Part shown: positions 52,088-63,696 of the stretch, in pieces
How positions within the stretch are numbered: position 1 is the first letter of the stretch
Layout: the number at the start of each line of letters is the position of its first letter
NCBI RefSeq assembly: GCF_013285155.1
Contig: NZ_JABTEL010000002.1
Location: 1 to 64,000, forward strand
From: Winogradskyella undariae
GTDB lineage: Bacteria; Bacteroidota; Bacteroidia; Flavobacteriales; Flavobacteriaceae
DNA: 64,000 bases
Direction: 5' to 3'
Notes under the pieces: model-generated
Seen by the model: only the letters and a program-made list of their open reading frames with translations
What the model was told of the DNA's origin: nothing
Databases searched by the model: none
Program-made: the position numbers and the translations under genes

Positions 52088-52115
52088 AAGGTGTCTTGAA
52101 ATCTCGAGACACCTT
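52088..52115 (+). other. Hairpin between tuf and tRNA-Trp
   Basis: AAGGTGTCT (52088-52096) and AGACACCTT (52107-52115) form a 9-bp perfect stem around a 10-nt loop. There is no T-run after it, so it is more likely a processing or stability element, or at most a weak terminator, separating the tuf message from the tRNA. Confidence 0.55.
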
Positions 52116-52126
52116 GATTAATGTTT

Positions 52127-52199
52127 ACGGGTTTAGCTCAGTTGGTAGAGCACTGGTCTCCAAAACCAGGTGTCGGGAGTTCGAGTCTCTCAACCCGTG
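52127..52199 (+). tRNA. tRNA-Trp (anticodon CCA)
   Basis: The acceptor ACGGGTT (52127-52133) pairs with AACCCGT (52192-52198), with discriminator G. The anticodon loop CTCCAAA gives CCA. It lies between tuf and secE, a position found in several bacterial phyla. Confidence 0.95.
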
Positions 52200-52251
52200 C
52201 AAATAAAATTTAATGGATTATTTTTTTAATCCTTAATAAAGTAAATTACAA

Positions 52252-52446
52252 ATGGCAGGATTAGTAACATATATAAAAGAATCGTTTGGTGAGTTGAAGA
52301 ACAATGTGTCATGGACACCATGGCCAGAAGCTCAAAAATTAGCCGTGATTGTTGCTGTATTTTCAATTATTTTTTCTCTAGCTATTTGGGGAGTTGATAC
52401 TGTTTTTAGTAGAGCGGTAAAAACTTACTTTGAAATAATTCACTAA
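52252..52446 (+). CDS. secE: Preprotein translocase subunit SecE
   Basis: This 64-residue protein has the amphipathic cytosolic helix (VTYIKESFGELKNNVSWTPWPEAQKLA) and a single TM (about 32-52), the minimal SecE form. It stabilises SecY in the Sec translocon. The position before nusG is universal. Confidence 0.95.
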   Translation: MAGLVTYIKESFGELKNNVSWTPWPEAQKLAVIVAVFSIIFSLAIWGVDTVFSRAVKTYFEIIH

Positions 52447-52466
52447 CAATTATACAAGAAGAGAGT

Positions 52467-53012
52467 ATGTCTGATAAAAAATGGTATGTTGTTAGAGCGG
52501 TAAGCGGTCAAGAAAATAAAATCAAATCTTATATTGAAAGTGAAATTTCAAGATTAGGTTTAGACGATTTTGTTGATCAGGTTTTAGTACCTACCGAAAA
52601 AGTAATTCAAATACGTAACGGAAAAAAAATAAACAAAGAAAAAGTTTATTTTCCAGGTTACATTATGGTGCAAGCTAATTTAAGTGGTGAAGTACCTCAT
52701 ATTATAAAATCGATTACTAATGTTATCGGTTTTTTAGGTGAAACAAAAGGTGGTGATCCTGTGCCTTTAAGACAGTCTGAAGTAAATAGAATGCTTGGTA
52801 AGGTAGATGAGTTATCTGTAGAAGCAGATGCTAGTGTTGCTATTCCATTTACAAAAGGAGAAACTGTTAAGGTTATCGATGGTCCATTCAATGGTTTTGA
52901 TGGAACAATCGAAAAAATTAATGAAGAAAAGCGTAAGCTTGAGGTAATGGTTAAGATTTTTGGAAGAAAAACACCATTAGAATTAAGTTACATGCAAGTA
53001 GAAAAAGTTTAA
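52467..53012 (+). CDS. nusG: Transcription termination/antitermination factor NusG
   Basis: This 181-residue protein has the NGN domain (WYVVRAVSGQENKIKSYIE, about 6-24, to about 115) and a C-terminal KOW domain (GETVKVIDGPFNGFDGTIEKIN, about 130-151). NusG links RNA polymerase to ribosomes or Rho. It lies 20 nt after secE. Confidence 0.96.
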   Translation: MSDKKWYVVRAVSGQENKIKSYIESEISRLGLDDFVDQVLVPTEKVIQIRNGKKINKEKVYFPGYIMVQANLSGEVPHIIKSITNVIGFLGETKGGDPVPLRQSEVNRMLGKVDELSVEADASVAIPFTKGETVKVIDGPFNGFDGTIEKINEEKRKLEVMVKIFGRKTPLELSYMQVEKV

Positions 53013-53033
53013 TAATTGTTACATAAAGAGCGT

Positions 53034-53060
53034 ATTATCTATGCTTCCAATATAGATAAT
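53034..53060 (+). promoter_or_regulatory. Hairpin in the rplK leader
   Basis: ATTATCTAT (53034-53042) pairs perfectly with ATAGATAAT (53052-53060) around a 9-nt loop, 18 nt before the rplK ATG. It may be part of an L1-type autoregulatory site or an mRNA processing signal. I could not recognise the GC-rich L1 target motif in it. Confidence 0.45.
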
Positions 53061-53078
53061 CGTAATAAACATTAAGAA

Positions 53079-53519
53079 ATGGCAAAAGAAATAGACAAAG
53101 TAGTTAAGCTACAAGTTCGGGGAGGTGCTGCGAATCCATCGCCACCGGTAGGACCCGCTTTAGGTGCCGCAGGAGTTAATATCATGGAGTTCTGTAAGCA
53201 ATTTAATGCTAGAACTCAAGATAAAGCAGGTAAAGTTTTACCTGTTGCGATCTCAGTTTACAAAGACAAATCATTTGATTTTGTAATCAAGACGCCACCT
53301 GCAGCAGTACAATTATTAGAAGCGGCCAAACTAAAAAAAGGATCAGGAGAACCAAACCGACGCAAAGTAGCAAAAGTAACTTGGGATCAAGTAAAAGCTA
53401 TTGCAGAAGACAAAATGGTAGATCTAAATGCATTTGAGATCGGATCAGCTATGAAAATGGTTGCCGGTACAGCAAGATCTATGGGTATCACTGTTAAAGG
53501 AGGAGAAGCTCCAAACTAA
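53079..53519 (+). CDS. rplK: 50S ribosomal protein L11
   Basis: This 146-residue protein has the conserved [34 protein letters not shown] (split at residues 10-43) and the C-terminal RNA-binding [18 protein letters not shown]11 forms the GTPase-associated centre of the 50S subunit. rplA follows after 10 nt. Confidence 0.98.
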   Translation: MAKEIDKVVKLQVRGGAANPSPPVGPALGAAGVNIMEFCKQFNARTQDKAGKVLPVAISVYKDKSFDFVIKTPPAAVQLLEAAKLKKGSGEPNRRKVAKVTWDQVKAIAEDKMVDLNAFEIGSAMKMVAGTARSMGITVKGGEAPN

Positions 53520-53529
53520 ATTTTTAGAT

Positions 53530-54219
53530 ATGGCAAGATTAACAAAGAAGCAAAAAGAGGCAAGAGCAAAGGTTGATAATAACAAAATTTACTCTTTAGA
53601 GGAAGCTTCAGCTTTACTAAAAGAAATTACATACACAAAGTTTGATGCTTCTATCGATTTAGCAATCAGATTAGGTGTAGATCCACGTAAAGCCAATCAA
53701 ATGGTTCGTGGTGTAGTTTCATTACCACACGGTACAGGTAAAGACATGAAGGTTCTTGCACTTGTAACTCCAGACAAAGAAGCAGAAGCAAAAGAAGCTG
53801 GCGCTGATTACGTTGGGTTAGATGAATACTTACAGAAAATTAAAGAAGGTTGGACAGATGTTGACGTTATCGTTACAATGCCAAGCATAATGGGTAAGTT
53901 AGGACCATTAGGTAGAGTATTAGGACCAAGAGGTCTTATGCCAAACCCTAAGACAGGTACAGTAACTATGGATGTAGCTAAAGCAGTTGCAGAAGTAAAA
54001 GCTGGTAAAATTGACTTTAAAGTAGATAAAACAGGTATTGTACATGCTCCAATAGGGAAAGCATCGTTTGATACTGATAAAATTATTGGTAATGCCCAAG
54101 AATTATTATCTACAATCATGAAGTTAAAACCAACGTCGTCAAAAGGAACGTATGTAAAGAGTATTTACATGTCTAGTACTATGAGTCCAAGTATCTCAAT
54201 TGACACAAAAATAGGATAG
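53530..54219 (+). CDS. rplA: 50S ribosomal protein L1
   Basis: The start is the ATG at 53530 ([15 protein letters not shown]), giving 229 residues; a longer frame reaching back into rplK is not used. The L1 signature [25 protein letters not shown] is present at about 122-146. L1 forms the L1 stalk and in many bacteria represses its own operon by binding the leader mRNA. Confidence 0.97.
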   Translation: MARLTKKQKEARAKVDNNKIYSLEEASALLKEITYTKFDASIDLAIRLGVDPRKANQMVRGVVSLPHGTGKDMKVLALVTPDKEAEAKEAGADYVGLDEYLQKIKEGWTDVDVIVTMPSIMGKLGPLGRVLGPRGLMPNPKTGTVTMDVAKAVAEVKAGKIDFKVDKTGIVHAPIGKASFDTDKIIGNAQELLSTIMKLKPTSSKGTYVKSIYMSSTMSPSISIDTKIG

Positions 54220-54238
54220 TAGTTAAACTTAGAATATT

Positions 54239-54760
54239 ATGACAAGAGAAGAAAAATCCCAAGTAATTGAAGAGTTGACTGCTCAATTAGCAGATAATAC
54301 TAATATCTATTTAACTGATATTTCAGGATTAGATGCAGCAACGACTTCAAATTTAAGAAGAGCATGTTTCAAAGCTAACATCAAATTAGCAGTTGTAAAG
54401 AATACACTTTTAGAGAAAGCAATGGAAGCATCGGATAGAGAATTCGGTGATTTACCTACAACTTTAAAAGGAAATACATCAGTAATGTATTCTGAAACAG
54501 GAAATGGTCCAGCTAAAGTAATTAAAGAATTCCGTAAAAAATCTGAAAAGCCTTTATTAAAAGGTGCTTTCATTGAGGAGTCTGTTTACATTGGAGACGA
54601 TTTATTAGATACTTTAGTTGATATTAAGTCTAGAGAAGAGCTTATTGGAGAGATTGTAGGATTATTACAATCACCAGCTAAGAATGTAATCTCAGCACTT
54701 AAATCTAGTGGTGGAACCATCGCAGGTATCGTTAAAACATTATCCGAAAGAGAAGGATAA
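54239..54760 (+). CDS. rplJ: 50S ribosomal protein L10
   Basis: This 173-residue protein begins MTREEKSQVIEELTAQL, with ANIKLAVVKNTLLEKA (about 42-57) binding 23S rRNA and a C-terminal helix for L12 dimers. It lies 19 nt after rplA, leaving no room for a long separate L10 leader there. Confidence 0.96.
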   Translation: MTREEKSQVIEELTAQLADNTNIYLTDISGLDAATTSNLRRACFKANIKLAVVKNTLLEKAMEASDREFGDLPTTLKGNTSVMYSETGNGPAKVIKEFRKKSEKPLLKGAFIEESVYIGDDLLDTLVDIKSREELIGEIVGLLQSPAKNVISALKSSGGTIAGIVKTLSEREG

Positions 54761-54820
54761 TTGTATAGCATATACACATAGAAAATTATATTATAACACA
54801 CATTATTAAACAATAGAAAA

Positions 54821-55195
54821 ATGGCAGATTTAAAAGATTTCGCAGAACAATTAGTTAACTTAACAGTAAAAGAAGTTAATGAATTAGCAACTATATTAAA
54901 AGATGAGTACGGTATTGAGCCTGCAGCTGCTGCTGTAGCTATGGCTGGACCTGCTGCAGGTGGAGCAGATGCTGCTGAAGAGCAAACTGAATTTGATGTT
55001 ATCTTAAAAGCGGCAGGTAGTTCTAAACTAGCTGTAGTAAAATTAGTTAAAGAATTAACTGGTTTAGGTTTAAAAGAAGCTAAAGGATTAGTTGATGATG
55101 CACCAAGCCCAATCAAAGAAGGTATTGCAAAAGACGAAGCAGAAGCTTTAAAAGCTCAGTTAGAAGAGGCAGGAGCTGAAGTTGAGCTTAAGTAA
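54821..55195 (+). CDS. rplL: 50S ribosomal protein L7/L12
   Basis: This 124-residue protein has the N-terminal dimerization region, an Ala/Gly-rich hinge ([21 protein letters not shown], positions about 35-55) and the factor-binding domain ([31 protein letters not shown], split at residues 59-89). A strong hairpin follows before rpoB. Confidence 0.97.
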   Translation: MADLKDFAEQLVNLTVKEVNELATILKDEYGIEPAAAAVAMAGPAAGGADAAEEQTEFDVILKAAGSSKLAVVKLVKELTGLGLKEAKGLVDDAPSPIKEGIAKDEAEALKAQLEEAGAEVELK

Positions 55196-55217
55196 GCTTA
55201 CTTTTTCTACAACATAT

Positions 55218-55258
55218 GGTTTAGGTCTAGAGGGAAACTCTAAGACCTAAACCCTTTT
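55218..55258 (+). terminator. Candidate attenuator between rplL and rpoB
   Basis: GGTTTAGGTCT (55218-55228) plus AGAG pairs with CTCT plus AGACCTAAACC (55238-55241 and 55243-55253), a 15-bp stem with one bulged A and a GGAAA loop, followed by CTTTTG. The T-run is short, so termination would be partial. In E. coli a partial terminator occupies the same place and sets the ratio of ribosomal protein to polymerase mRNA. Confidence 0.7.
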
Positions 55259-55317
55259 GTGTATATAAACGTTATATACATTTTTTAGTTTTTATTTAAT
55301 AAAAATCTCGTTCATCA

Positions 55318-58300
55318 ATGTTAGCAAAAAAGGCTGAAAGAATTAATTTCTCTTCTATTGTAAATAGGACAGATTACCCAGACTTTTTGGATATCCAAAT
55401 TAAATCCTTCCAGGATTTTTTCCAATTAGAAACAAAGTCAGAAGAAAGAGGTACTGAAGGTTTATACAATACCTTCATGGAGAACTTCCCAATAACAGAT
55501 ACACGTAATCAATTCGTACTAGAGTTTTTAGATTACTTTATCGATCCACCTAGATATTCAATAGAAGAATGTATCGAAAGAGGATTAACTTACAGTGTGC
55601 CTTTAAAAGCAAGATTGAAGCTATATTGTACGGATCCAGAACATGAGGATTTCGAAACAATAGTTCAAGATGTATATTTAGGTACTATTCCTTACATGAC
55701 TCCTAGTGGGACATTTTGTATTAATGGTGCAGAACGTGTTGTCGTTTCTCAATTGCATAGATCACCTGGTGTATTCTTTAGCCAGTCTTTCCATGCTAAT
55801 GGAACAAAATTATACTCTGCCAGAGTAATTCCTTTTAAAGGTTCTTGGATAGAATTTGCAACTGATATCAATCAAGTAATGTATGCTTACATTGATAGAA
55901 AGAAAAAATTACCAGTTACTACACTTTTCCGTGCTATCGGTTTTGAACGTGATAAAGATATTTTAGAGATTTTTGACCTTGCAGAAGAAGTAAAGGTTTC
56001 AAAATCTGGATTAAAAAAAGTTATCGGTCGTAAATTAGCTGCACGTGTATTGAATACATGGCACGAAGATTTCGTTGATGAAGATACAGGTGAAGTTGTA
56101 TCTATTGAGCGTAACGAAATTGTATTAGATCGTGACACAGTTATAGATAAAGATAATATTGAAGAAATTCTTGAAGCAGACGTAAAAACTATTCTTTTAC
56201 ACAAAGAAAGTGCGCAACAAGGAGATTACGCAATTATTCATAATACATTACAGAAGGATCCAACAAACTCTGAAAAAGAAGCTGTTGAGCACATCTACCG
56301 TCAATTACGTAATGCTGAGCCGCCAGATGAGGAAACAGCACGTGGTATTATTGACAAATTATTCTTTTCAGACCAACGTTACTCTTTAGGTGAAGTAGGT
56401 CGTTATAGAATGAATAAAAAATTACAGTTAGATATCGGAATGGACAAACAAGTTTTGACCAAATTAGATATCATAACTATTATAAAATATTTAATTGAGC
56501 TTATCAATTCTAAAGCAGAGATTGATGATATTGATCACTTATCTAACCGTCGTGTACGTACAGTAGGAGAACAATTATCTTCTCAGTTTGGTGTTGGTTT
56601 AGCACGTATGGCACGTACTATTCGTGAACGTATGAACGTTCGTGATAACGAAGTGTTTACTCCTATTGATTTAATTAATGCTAAGACTTTATCGTCTGTA
56701 ATTAATTCTTTCTTTGGTACAAACCAATTATCTCAATTTATGGATCAAACCAACCCTCTTGCAGAGATTACGCATAAGCGTCGTCTTTCAGCATTAGGAC
56801 CAGGTGGTTTATCTAGAGAAAGAGCAGGTTTTGAGGTACGTGATGTTCACTATACTCACTACGGACGTTTATGTCCTATTGAAACACCAGAAGGACCAAA
56901 CATTGGGTTAATTTCATCTTTATCTTGTTTTGCTAAAGTGAACTCAATGGGATTCATTGAAACTCCATACCGTAAGGTTGAAGAAGGTGTTGTAGATATT
57001 AAAAATGCACCAACATATCTAAGTGCCGAAGAGGAAGAAGATATGTTAATTGCACAAGCAACTATAAAAGTTGATGAAGATGGTAAAATTTTAGAGGACA
57101 AAATTATCTCTCGTCAAGAAGGTGATTTCCCTGTTATTGACCCAATCAATGTTAATTATACAGATGTTGCACCAAACCAAATTGCATCGATTTCAGCTTC
57201 ATTAATTCCTTTCTTGGAACATGATGATGCCAACCGTGCATTGATGGGATCTAACATGATGCGTCAGGCAGTACCATTATTACGTCCTGAAGCACCAATT
57301 GTAGGTACAGGTTTAGAACGTCAAGTAGCATCAGATTCTAGAGTGTTGATTAATGCTGAAGCAGATGGTACTGTTGAGTATGTAGATGCTCAGAAAGTTA
57401 CTATTAGATATGAGCGTACAGAAGAAGCTGCCATGGTTAGTTTTGAAAGTGATACTAAAACATATCCTTTAGTAAAATTCAGAAAAACCAATCAAGGTAC
57501 TTCTATTAACTTAAAACCAATCGTTGAGAAAGGTGATAAAGTTGCTAAAGGTCAAGTTCTTTGTGAAGGTTATGCTACTGAAAATGGAGAATTAGCGCTT
57601 GGTAGAAATATGAAAGTAGCCTTTATGCCTTGGAAAGGGTATAACTTTGAGGATGCAATTGTAATTTCTGAAAAAGTAGTTAGAGATGATGTATTTACAT
57701 CTATTCACATTGATGAATATTCATTAGAAGTAAGAGATACAAAATTAGGTAACGAAGAGTTAACTAATGATATTCCTAACGTTTCTGAAGAAGCAACTAA
57801 AGATTTAGATGAAAATGGTATGATTCGCATTGGTGCGGAAATTCATCCAGGTGATATCTTAATCGGTAAGATTACTCCAAAAGGAGAATCAGACCCAACT
57901 CCAGAAGAAAAACTTTTAAGAGCTATTTTCGGAGATAAGGCTGGTGATGTTAAAGATGCATCTTTAAAAGCATCTCCATCTCTTCATGGTGTTGTAATCG
58001 GTAAAAAATTATTTGCTAGAGCTGTAAAAGACAAACGTAAGAGAGCACAAGATAAAGAAGATATCGAAAAGTTAGAAGATGTTTATGATAACAGATTTGA
58101 TGATCTTAAAAATGTTCTTGTTGATAAGTTATTTAATATCGTTAATGGAAAAACGGCACAAGGAATCTATAATGATTTAGGTGAAGAAATTATTCCTAAA
58201 GGTAAAAAATATACCTTAAAAATGTTAAATGCTGTAGATGATTATACACATTTAACTTCAGGAAAATGGACAACTGATGATCATACTAATGAGCTTGTTG

Positions 58301-59130
58301 CAGATCTAATCCATAACTATAAGATTAAGGAAAATGATTTACAAGGATCATTAAGACGTGAGAAGTTTACAATCTCTGTTGGTGATGAGTTACCTGCAGG
58401 TATCATTAAATTAGCTAAAATTTATATAGCTAAAAAGCGTAAGCTTAAAGTTGGTGATAAAATGGCGGGTCGTCACGGTAACAAAGGTATTGTTGCACGT
58501 ATCGTTCGTCAGGAAGATATGCCATTCTTAGAAGATGGAACGCCAGTTGATATTGTATTGAATCCATTAGGTGTACCTTCTCGTATGAACATTGGTCAGA
58601 TCTATGAAACAGTATTAGGTTGGGCAGGTAAAGATTTAGGTAAAAAGTATGCAACACCAATTTTTGATGGTGCAACTTTAGATCAAATTAATGCCTACAC
58701 AGATGAAGCTGGTATTCCAAGATTCGGTCATACTTATCTTTACGATGGTGGAACAGGAGATCGTTTTGATCAACCAGCAACAGTTGGTGTGATTTATATG
58801 ATTAAACTTGGTCACATGATTGATGATAAGATGCATGCACGTTCTATCGGACCATACTCATTAATTACACAACAACCATTAGGTGGTAAAGCACAATTTG
58901 GTGGTCAACGTTTTGGAGAGATGGAAGTATGGGCACTTGAGGCTTATGGAGCATCAAGTACACTACGTGAGATCTTAACTGTAAAATCAGATGATGTTAT
59001 TGGTAGAGCTAAAACTTACGAAGCTATCGTTAAGGGAGAGCCTATGCCAGAACCAGGACTTCCAGAATCATTCAACGTACTTATGCACGAATTGAAAGGT
59101 TTAGGATTAGATATTAGATTGGAAGAATAA
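55318..59130 (+). CDS. rpoB: RNA polymerase subunit beta
   Basis: This 1270-residue protein is of normal length for Bacteroidota. The rifampicin region ([33 protein letters not shown], about 464-496) is intact, with the usual H and S residues. The C-terminal [14 protein letters not shown] and [19 protein letters not shown] segments are typical catalytic-centre and clamp motifs. The transcript runs from rplL through a candidate attenuator into rpoB and rpoC. Confidence 0.99.
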   Translation: MLAKKAERINFSSIVNRTDYPDFLDIQIKSFQDFFQLETKSEERGTEGLYNTFMENFPITDTRNQFVLEFLDYFIDPPRYSIEECIERGLTYSVPLKARLKLYCTDPEHEDFETIVQDVYLGTIPYMTPSGTFCINGAERVVVSQLHRSPGVFFSQSFHANGTKLYSARVIPFKGSWIEFATDINQVMYAYIDRKKKLPVTTLFRAIGFERDKDILEIFDLAEEVKVSKSGLKKVIGRKLAARVLNTWHEDFVDEDTGEVVSIERNEIVLDRDTVIDKDNIEEILEADVKTILLHKESAQQGDYAIIHNTLQKDPTNSEKEAVEHIYRQLRNAEPPDEETARGIIDKLFFSDQRYSLGEVGRYRMNKKLQLDIGMDKQVLTKLDIITIIKYLIELINSKAEIDDIDHLSNRRVRTVGEQLSSQFGVGLARMARTIRERMNVRDNEVFTPIDLINAKTLSSVINSFFGTNQLSQFMDQTNPLAEITHKRRLSALGPGGLSRERAGFEVRDVHYTHYGRLCPIETPEGPNIGLISSLSCFAKVNSMGFIETPYRKVEEGVVDIKNAPTYLSAEEEEDMLIAQATIKVDEDGKILEDKIISRQEGDFPVIDPINVNYTDVAPNQIASISASLIPFLEHDDANRALMGSNMMRQAVPLLRPEAPIVGTGLERQVASDSRVLINAEADGTVEYVDAQKVTIRYERTEEAAMVSFESDTKTYPLVKFRKTNQGTSINLKPIVEKGDKVAKGQVLCEGYATENGELALGRNMKVAFMPWKGYNFEDAIVISEKVVRDDVFTSIHIDEYSLEVRDTKLGNEELTNDIPNVSEEATKDLDENGMIRIGAEIHPGDILIGKITPKGESDPTPEEKLLRAIFGDKAGDVKDASLKASPSLHGVVIGKKLFARAVKDKRKRAQDKEDIEKLEDVYDNRFDDLKNVLVDKLFNIVNGKTAQGIYNDLGEEIIPKGKKYTLKMLNAVDDYTHLTSGKWTTDDHTNELVADLIHNYKIKENDLQGSLRREKFTISVGDELPAGIIKLAKIYIAKKRKLKVGDKMAGRHGNKGIVARIVRQEDMPFLEDGTPVDIVLNPLGVPSRMNIGQIYETVLGWAGKDLGKKYATPIFDGATLDQINAYTDEAGIPRFGHTYLYDGGTGDRFDQPATVGVIYMIKLGHMIDDKMHARSIGPYSLITQQPLGGKAQFGGQRFGEMEVWALEAYGASSTLREILTVKSDDVIGRAKTYEAIVKGEPMPEPGLPESFNVLMHELKGLGLDIRLEE

Positions 59131-59229
59131 TTTATTAGAAATTATTCTATGTGAATAAGGTTCGCGCAGGGATAACTCGAGAGTTGTCCGTAATCGCAAA
59201 ATTATTCATAACAATCGCAAAAAATTATT

Positions 59230-59251
59230 GGGCAGTTAGCAATAACTGCCC
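59230..59251 (+). promoter_or_regulatory. GNRA-capped hairpin just upstream of rpoC
   Basis: GGGCAGTTA (59230-59238) pairs perfectly with TAACTGCCC (59243-59251) around the stable tetraloop GCAA. It lies 20 nt before the rpoC ATG in a 140-nt rpoB-rpoC gap. No T-run follows, so it is more likely an mRNA stability, processing or translation control element than a terminator. Confidence 0.65.
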
Positions 59252-59270
59252 ATACATAACACAAAATAAC

Positions 59271-62200
59271 ATGGCAAGAAAACAAGATAAGAATACAGTA
59301 CAGAAATTTAACAAAATTTCTATTGGTTTAGCATCGCCTGAGTCTGTTTTAGGAGCGTCTCGAGGTGAGGTATTAAAGCCAGAAACTATTAATTATCGAA
59401 CACACAAACCAGAAAGAGATGGTTTGTTCTGTGAGCGTATTTTTGGTCCTGTGAAGGATTTTGAATGTGCTTGTGGTAAATATAAAAGAATACGTTACAA
59501 AGGTATTGTTTGTGACCGTTGTGGTGTAGAAGTTACAGAAAAGAAAGTACGTAGAGATCGTGTTGGTCATATTAACTTAGTTGTACCAGTTGCACATATC
59601 TGGTATTTCCGTTCTTTACCAAATAAAATAGGTTACCTTCTTGGATTACCATCTAAGAAATTAGATATGATTATCTATTATGAGCGTTACGTGGTTATTC
59701 AACCAGGTATTGCTATGAATGCTGAAGGTGAGCCAGTACAAAAAATGGATTTCTTAACTGAAGAAGAGTATCTAAATATCTTAGAAACTATTCCTCAAGA
59801 AAACCAATATTTAGATGATACAGACCCTAACAAATTCATCGCTAAGATGGGTGCTGAGTGCCTTATTGATTTATTAGCACGTATAGATTTAGATCAATTA
59901 TCTTATGATTTAAGACATAAAGCTAATAATGAAACATCTAAGCAACGTAAAACTGAAGCTTTAAAACGTTTACAAGTTGTTGAAGCGTTTAGAGATTCTA
60001 ACTTAGTTAGAGAGAACAGACCTGAGTGGATGATCATGAAAGCTGTTCCAGTAATTCCACCAGAATTAAGACCTTTAGTGCCTTTAGATGGTGGTCGTTT
60101 TGCGACTTCAGATTTAAATGATTTATACCGTCGTGTAATTATCCGTAACAACCGTCTTAAAAGATTGGTTGAGATAAAAGCACCAGAGGTTATTTTACGT
60201 AATGAGAAACGTATGTTACAAGAATCAGTAGATTCATTATTTGATAACACACGTAAATCATCTGCAGTAAAAACAGATTCTAACAGACCATTAAAATCAT
60301 TATCAGATTCACTTAAAGGTAAGCAAGGGCGTTTCCGTCAAAACTTACTTGGTAAGCGTGTGGATTATTCAGCACGTTCTGTAATTGTTGTTGGACCAGA
60401 ATTGAGATTATTCGAATGTGGTTTACCAAAAGATATGGCTGCAGAGCTTTACAAACCTTTTGTAATTAGAAAATTAATTGAAAGAGGAATTGTAAAAACT
60501 GTAAAATCTGCTAAAAAAATTATCGATAGAAAAGAACCTGTAGTTTGGGATATTTTAGAGAATGTTTTAAAAGGACATCCAGTTCTTTTAAACCGTGCTC
60601 CTACATTACACAGACTAGGTATTCAAGCATTCCAACCTAAGCTTATTGAAGGTAAAGCGATTCAGTTACACCCATTAGTGTGTACTGCATTTAACGCCGA
60701 TTTCGATGGTGACCAGATGGCGGTGCATTTGCCATTAGGACCAGAAGCTATTTTAGAATGTCAGATGTTACTTTTAGCATCACATAATATTTTGAACCCT
60801 GCAAATGGTTCTCCAGTTACTGTACCTTCTCAGGATATGGTACTTGGTTTATATTATATGACTAAGCTAAGAAAAACGGATGCAGATTATACTGTAAAAG
60901 GTCAAGGTTTAACATTCTACTCTCCTGAAGAAGTAAACATTGCTTATAACGAAAAGCAAGTTGATTTAAATGCAGGTATTAAAGTTAGAACAACTGACTT
61001 TAATGAAGAGGGAGAATTAACAACTCAAATTATTGAAACTACTGTAGGTCGTGTATTATTTAACGAACATGTACCTGAAGCAGCTGGTTATATAAATGAA
61101 GTTTTAACTAAAAAATCATTAAGAGAAATTATTCATGGTATTCTTAAGAAAACTAGTGTACCAGAAACGGCTGATTTCTTAGATGCAATTAAAACTTTAG
61201 GTTACAAATTTGCATTCCAAGGTGGTTTATCATTTAGTTTAGGTGATATTATTATTCCAGCTGAAAAGCAAGGAATGATTGATGCTGCTAATACTCAAGT
61301 TGATGGTATTATGGGTAACTATAATATGGGACTTATTACTAACAACGAACGTTATAACCAGGTTATTGATATCTGGACGTCTACAAATGCTGAATTGACT
61401 GAATTGTCAATGAAGCGTATTCGTGAAGATAAACAAGGGTTTAACTCGGTGTTTATGATGCTTGATTCTGGTGCAAGGGGTTCTAAAGAACAGATTCGTC
61501 AGTTAACAGGTATGCGTGGATTAATGGCTAAGCCTAAAAAATCTACTGCCGGTGGTGGTGAAATTATTGAAAATCCAATTCTTTCTAACTTTAAGGAAGG
61601 ACTTTCAATTTTAGAATACTTTATCTCTACTCACGGTGCTCGTAAAGGTCTTGCCGATACAGCTCTTAAAACAGCTGATGCAGGTTACTTAACACGTCGT
61701 TTAGTAGATGTTTCACAAGATGTAATTGTATACGAAGAGGATTGTGGTACATTAAGAGGTATAGAAGTTGCTGCTCTTAAGAAAAATGAAGAAATTGTTG
61801 AAAGCTTAGAAAATAGAATTGTTGGTAGAACTTCACTTAATGATGTTTATAATCCATTAACAGAAGAGTTACTAGTAGAAGCTGGTGGTCATATTGATGA
61901 TATAATCGCTAAGAAAATTGGAGATTCTCCATTAGATTCTATCGAAGTACGTTCTCCATTATCTTGTGAAGCTAAGAAAGGTATTTGTGTTAAATGTTAT
62001 GGTCGTAACCTTGCTACTGGTAAATTAGTACAAAGAGGTGAAGCTGTAGGTGTAGTTGCTGCTCAATCTATTGGAGAGCCAGGTACTCAGTTAACATTAC
62101 GTACATTCCACGTTGGGGGTATTGCAGGTAACATTTCTGAAGATAATAAGTTAACTGTTAAATTTGACGGTATTGCTGAAATCGAAGATTTAAAAACTGT

Positions 62201-63572
62201 AAAATCTAAAGATAATGAAGGTAAAGAGGTAGATGTAGTGATCTCTAGAACTTCAGAATTGAAATTAATGGATGCTAAAACAGGAATTGTTTTAAGTACA
62301 AGTAATATTCCTTATGGTTCATTTGTTTACGTGAAACCAGGTGATAAGCTTAAGAAAGACGATGTTGTTTGTTCTTGGGATCCATATAACGGTGTTATTA
62401 TTTCAGAATTTGCTGGTAAAGTGAAGTATGAAAACATCGAACAAGGTATTACTTACCAAGTTGAAATTGATGAGCAAACTGGTTTCCAAGAAAAGGTAAT
62501 TTCAGAATCTAGAAACAAAAAATTAATACCAACGTTATTAATTGAAGATTCTAAAGGTGAAACTATCCGTTCTTACAACTTACCAGTAGGTGCACACATT
62601 ATGATTGATGATGGTGATGATATTGAAATCGGTAAGATTTTAGTTAAGATACCTCGTAAATCTGCTAAAGCAGGTGATATTACGGGTGGTCTTCCTCGTG
62701 TAACTGAATTGTTTGAAGCACGTAACCCTTCTAATCCTGCTGTTGTAAGTGAGATTGATGGTGTTGTTTCTTTCGGTAAAATTAAACGTGGTAACCGTGA
62801 AATCATCATTGAGTCTAAATTAGGAGAGGTTAAGAAATACTTAGTAAAATTATCTAATCAAATTCTTGTACAAGAGAATGATTATGTAAAAGCTTGTATG
62901 CCTTTATCTGATGGTTCTATTACACCAAATGATATTCTTAACATTAAAGGGCCATCTGCGGTTCAACAATACTTAGTAAATGAAGTACAAGAAGTATATC
63001 GTTTACAAGGTGTGAAAATTAATGATAAGCACTTCGAGGTTGTTGTAAGACAAATGATGCGTAAAGTTAGAATTATTGATTCTGGTGATACTATTTTCTT
63101 AGAAAATCAATTAGGTCATAAATCAGATTTCATTGAAGAAAATGATAAGATTTTCGGAATGAAAGTTGTTGAAGATGCTGGTGATTCTGTGAATTTAAAA
63201 TCAGGTCAAATTGTAACGGTAAGAGATTTAAGAGACGAAAACTCAAGCTTACGTAGAGAAGATAAGAATCTTGTTACTGCTAGAGATGCTAAACCTGCGA
63301 CTGCAACTCCAATTTTACAAGGTATTACAAGAGCTTCATTACAAACTAAGTCGTTTATTTCTGCGGCATCGTTCCAGGAAACGACTAAGGTTCTTAACGA
63401 AGCAGCGGTAAATGGTAAAGTTGATTCACTTGAAGGACTTAAAGAAAATGTAATTGTTGGTCATAGAATTCCTGCAGGTACAGGTGTTAGAGAATTTGAA
63501 AACATTATTGTAGGTTCTAGAGAAGAATTTAATGAAATGATGAAAGCTAAAGAAGAGATGAATTTTAATTAA
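59271..63572 (+). CDS. rpoC: RNA polymerase subunit beta prime
   Basis: The start is the ATG at 59271 ([20 protein letters not shown]), giving 1433 residues; an ORF opening at 59151 would include the hairpin region and lacks family similarity. The N-terminal zinc motif CACGKYKR...CDRCG (about 64-82), the catalytic NADFDGDQM (about 478-486), the bridge helix region and the second zinc cluster ([13 protein letters not shown], about 902-914) are intact. The gene ends the block with a terminator at 63606. Confidence 0.98.
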   Translation: MARKQDKNTVQKFNKISIGLASPESVLGASRGEVLKPETINYRTHKPERDGLFCERIFGPVKDFECACGKYKRIRYKGIVCDRCGVEVTEKKVRRDRVGHINLVVPVAHIWYFRSLPNKIGYLLGLPSKKLDMIIYYERYVVIQPGIAMNAEGEPVQKMDFLTEEEYLNILETIPQENQYLDDTDPNKFIAKMGAECLIDLLARIDLDQLSYDLRHKANNETSKQRKTEALKRLQVVEAFRDSNLVRENRPEWMIMKAVPVIPPELRPLVPLDGGRFATSDLNDLYRRVIIRNNRLKRLVEIKAPEVILRNEKRMLQESVDSLFDNTRKSSAVKTDSNRPLKSLSDSLKGKQGRFRQNLLGKRVDYSARSVIVVGPELRLFECGLPKDMAAELYKPFVIRKLIERGIVKTVKSAKKIIDRKEPVVWDILENVLKGHPVLLNRAPTLHRLGIQAFQPKLIEGKAIQLHPLVCTAFNADFDGDQMAVHLPLGPEAILECQMLLLASHNILNPANGSPVTVPSQDMVLGLYYMTKLRKTDADYTVKGQGLTFYSPEEVNIAYNEKQVDLNAGIKVRTTDFNEEGELTTQIIETTVGRVLFNEHVPEAAGYINEVLTKKSLREIIHGILKKTSVPETADFLDAIKTLGYKFAFQGGLSFSLGDIIIPAEKQGMIDAANTQVDGIMGNYNMGLITNNERYNQVIDIWTSTNAELTELSMKRIREDKQGFNSVFMMLDSGARGSKEQIRQLTGMRGLMAKPKKSTAGGGEIIENPILSNFKEGLSILEYFISTHGARKGLADTALKTADAGYLTRRLVDVSQDVIVYEEDCGTLRGIEVAALKKNEEIVESLENRIVGRTSLNDVYNPLTEELLVEAGGHIDDIIAKKIGDSPLDSIEVRSPLSCEAKKGICVKCYGRNLATGKLVQRGEAVGVVAAQSIGEPGTQLTLRTFHVGGIAGNISEDNKLTVKFDGIAEIEDLKTVKSKDNEGKEVDVVISRTSELKLMDAKTGIVLSTSNIPYGSFVYVKPGDKLKKDDVVCSWDPYNGVIISEFAGKVKYENIEQGITYQVEIDEQTGFQEKVISESRNKKLIPTLLIEDSKGETIRSYNLPVGAHIMIDDGDDIEIGKILVKIPRKSAKAGDITGGLPRVTELFEARNPSNPAVVSEIDGVVSFGKIKRGNREIIIESKLGEVKKYLVKLSNQILVQENDYVKACMPLSDGSITPNDILNIKGPSAVQQYLVNEVQEVYRLQGVKINDKHFEVVVRQMMRKVRIIDSGDTIFLENQLGHKSDFIEENDKIFGMKVVEDAGDSVNLKSGQIVTVRDLRDENSSLRREDKNLVTARDAKPATATPILQGITRASLQTKSFISAASFQETTKVLNEAAVNGKVDSLEGLKENVIVGHRIPAGTGVREFENIIVGSREEFNEMMKAKEEMNFN

Positions 63573-63605
63573 TTCTCTAGTTTTTTTCAAAATAATAAAT
63601 AAATT

Positions 63606-63641
63606 AAAAGCCTTCTTGTATTTTTACATGAAGGCTTTTTT
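63606..63641 (+). terminator. Terminator of rpoC
   Basis: AAAAGCCTTC (63606-63615) pairs with GAAGGCTTTT (63630-63639), with an inner TGTA/TACA helix and a small loop, ending in a T-run. It ends the rplL/rpoBC transcript. Confidence 0.87.
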
Positions 63642-63696
63642 AATTTAAAAAGTATTAATGAAGACTTCCTTTTTTAGGAAGCATAAATAATTTAGC

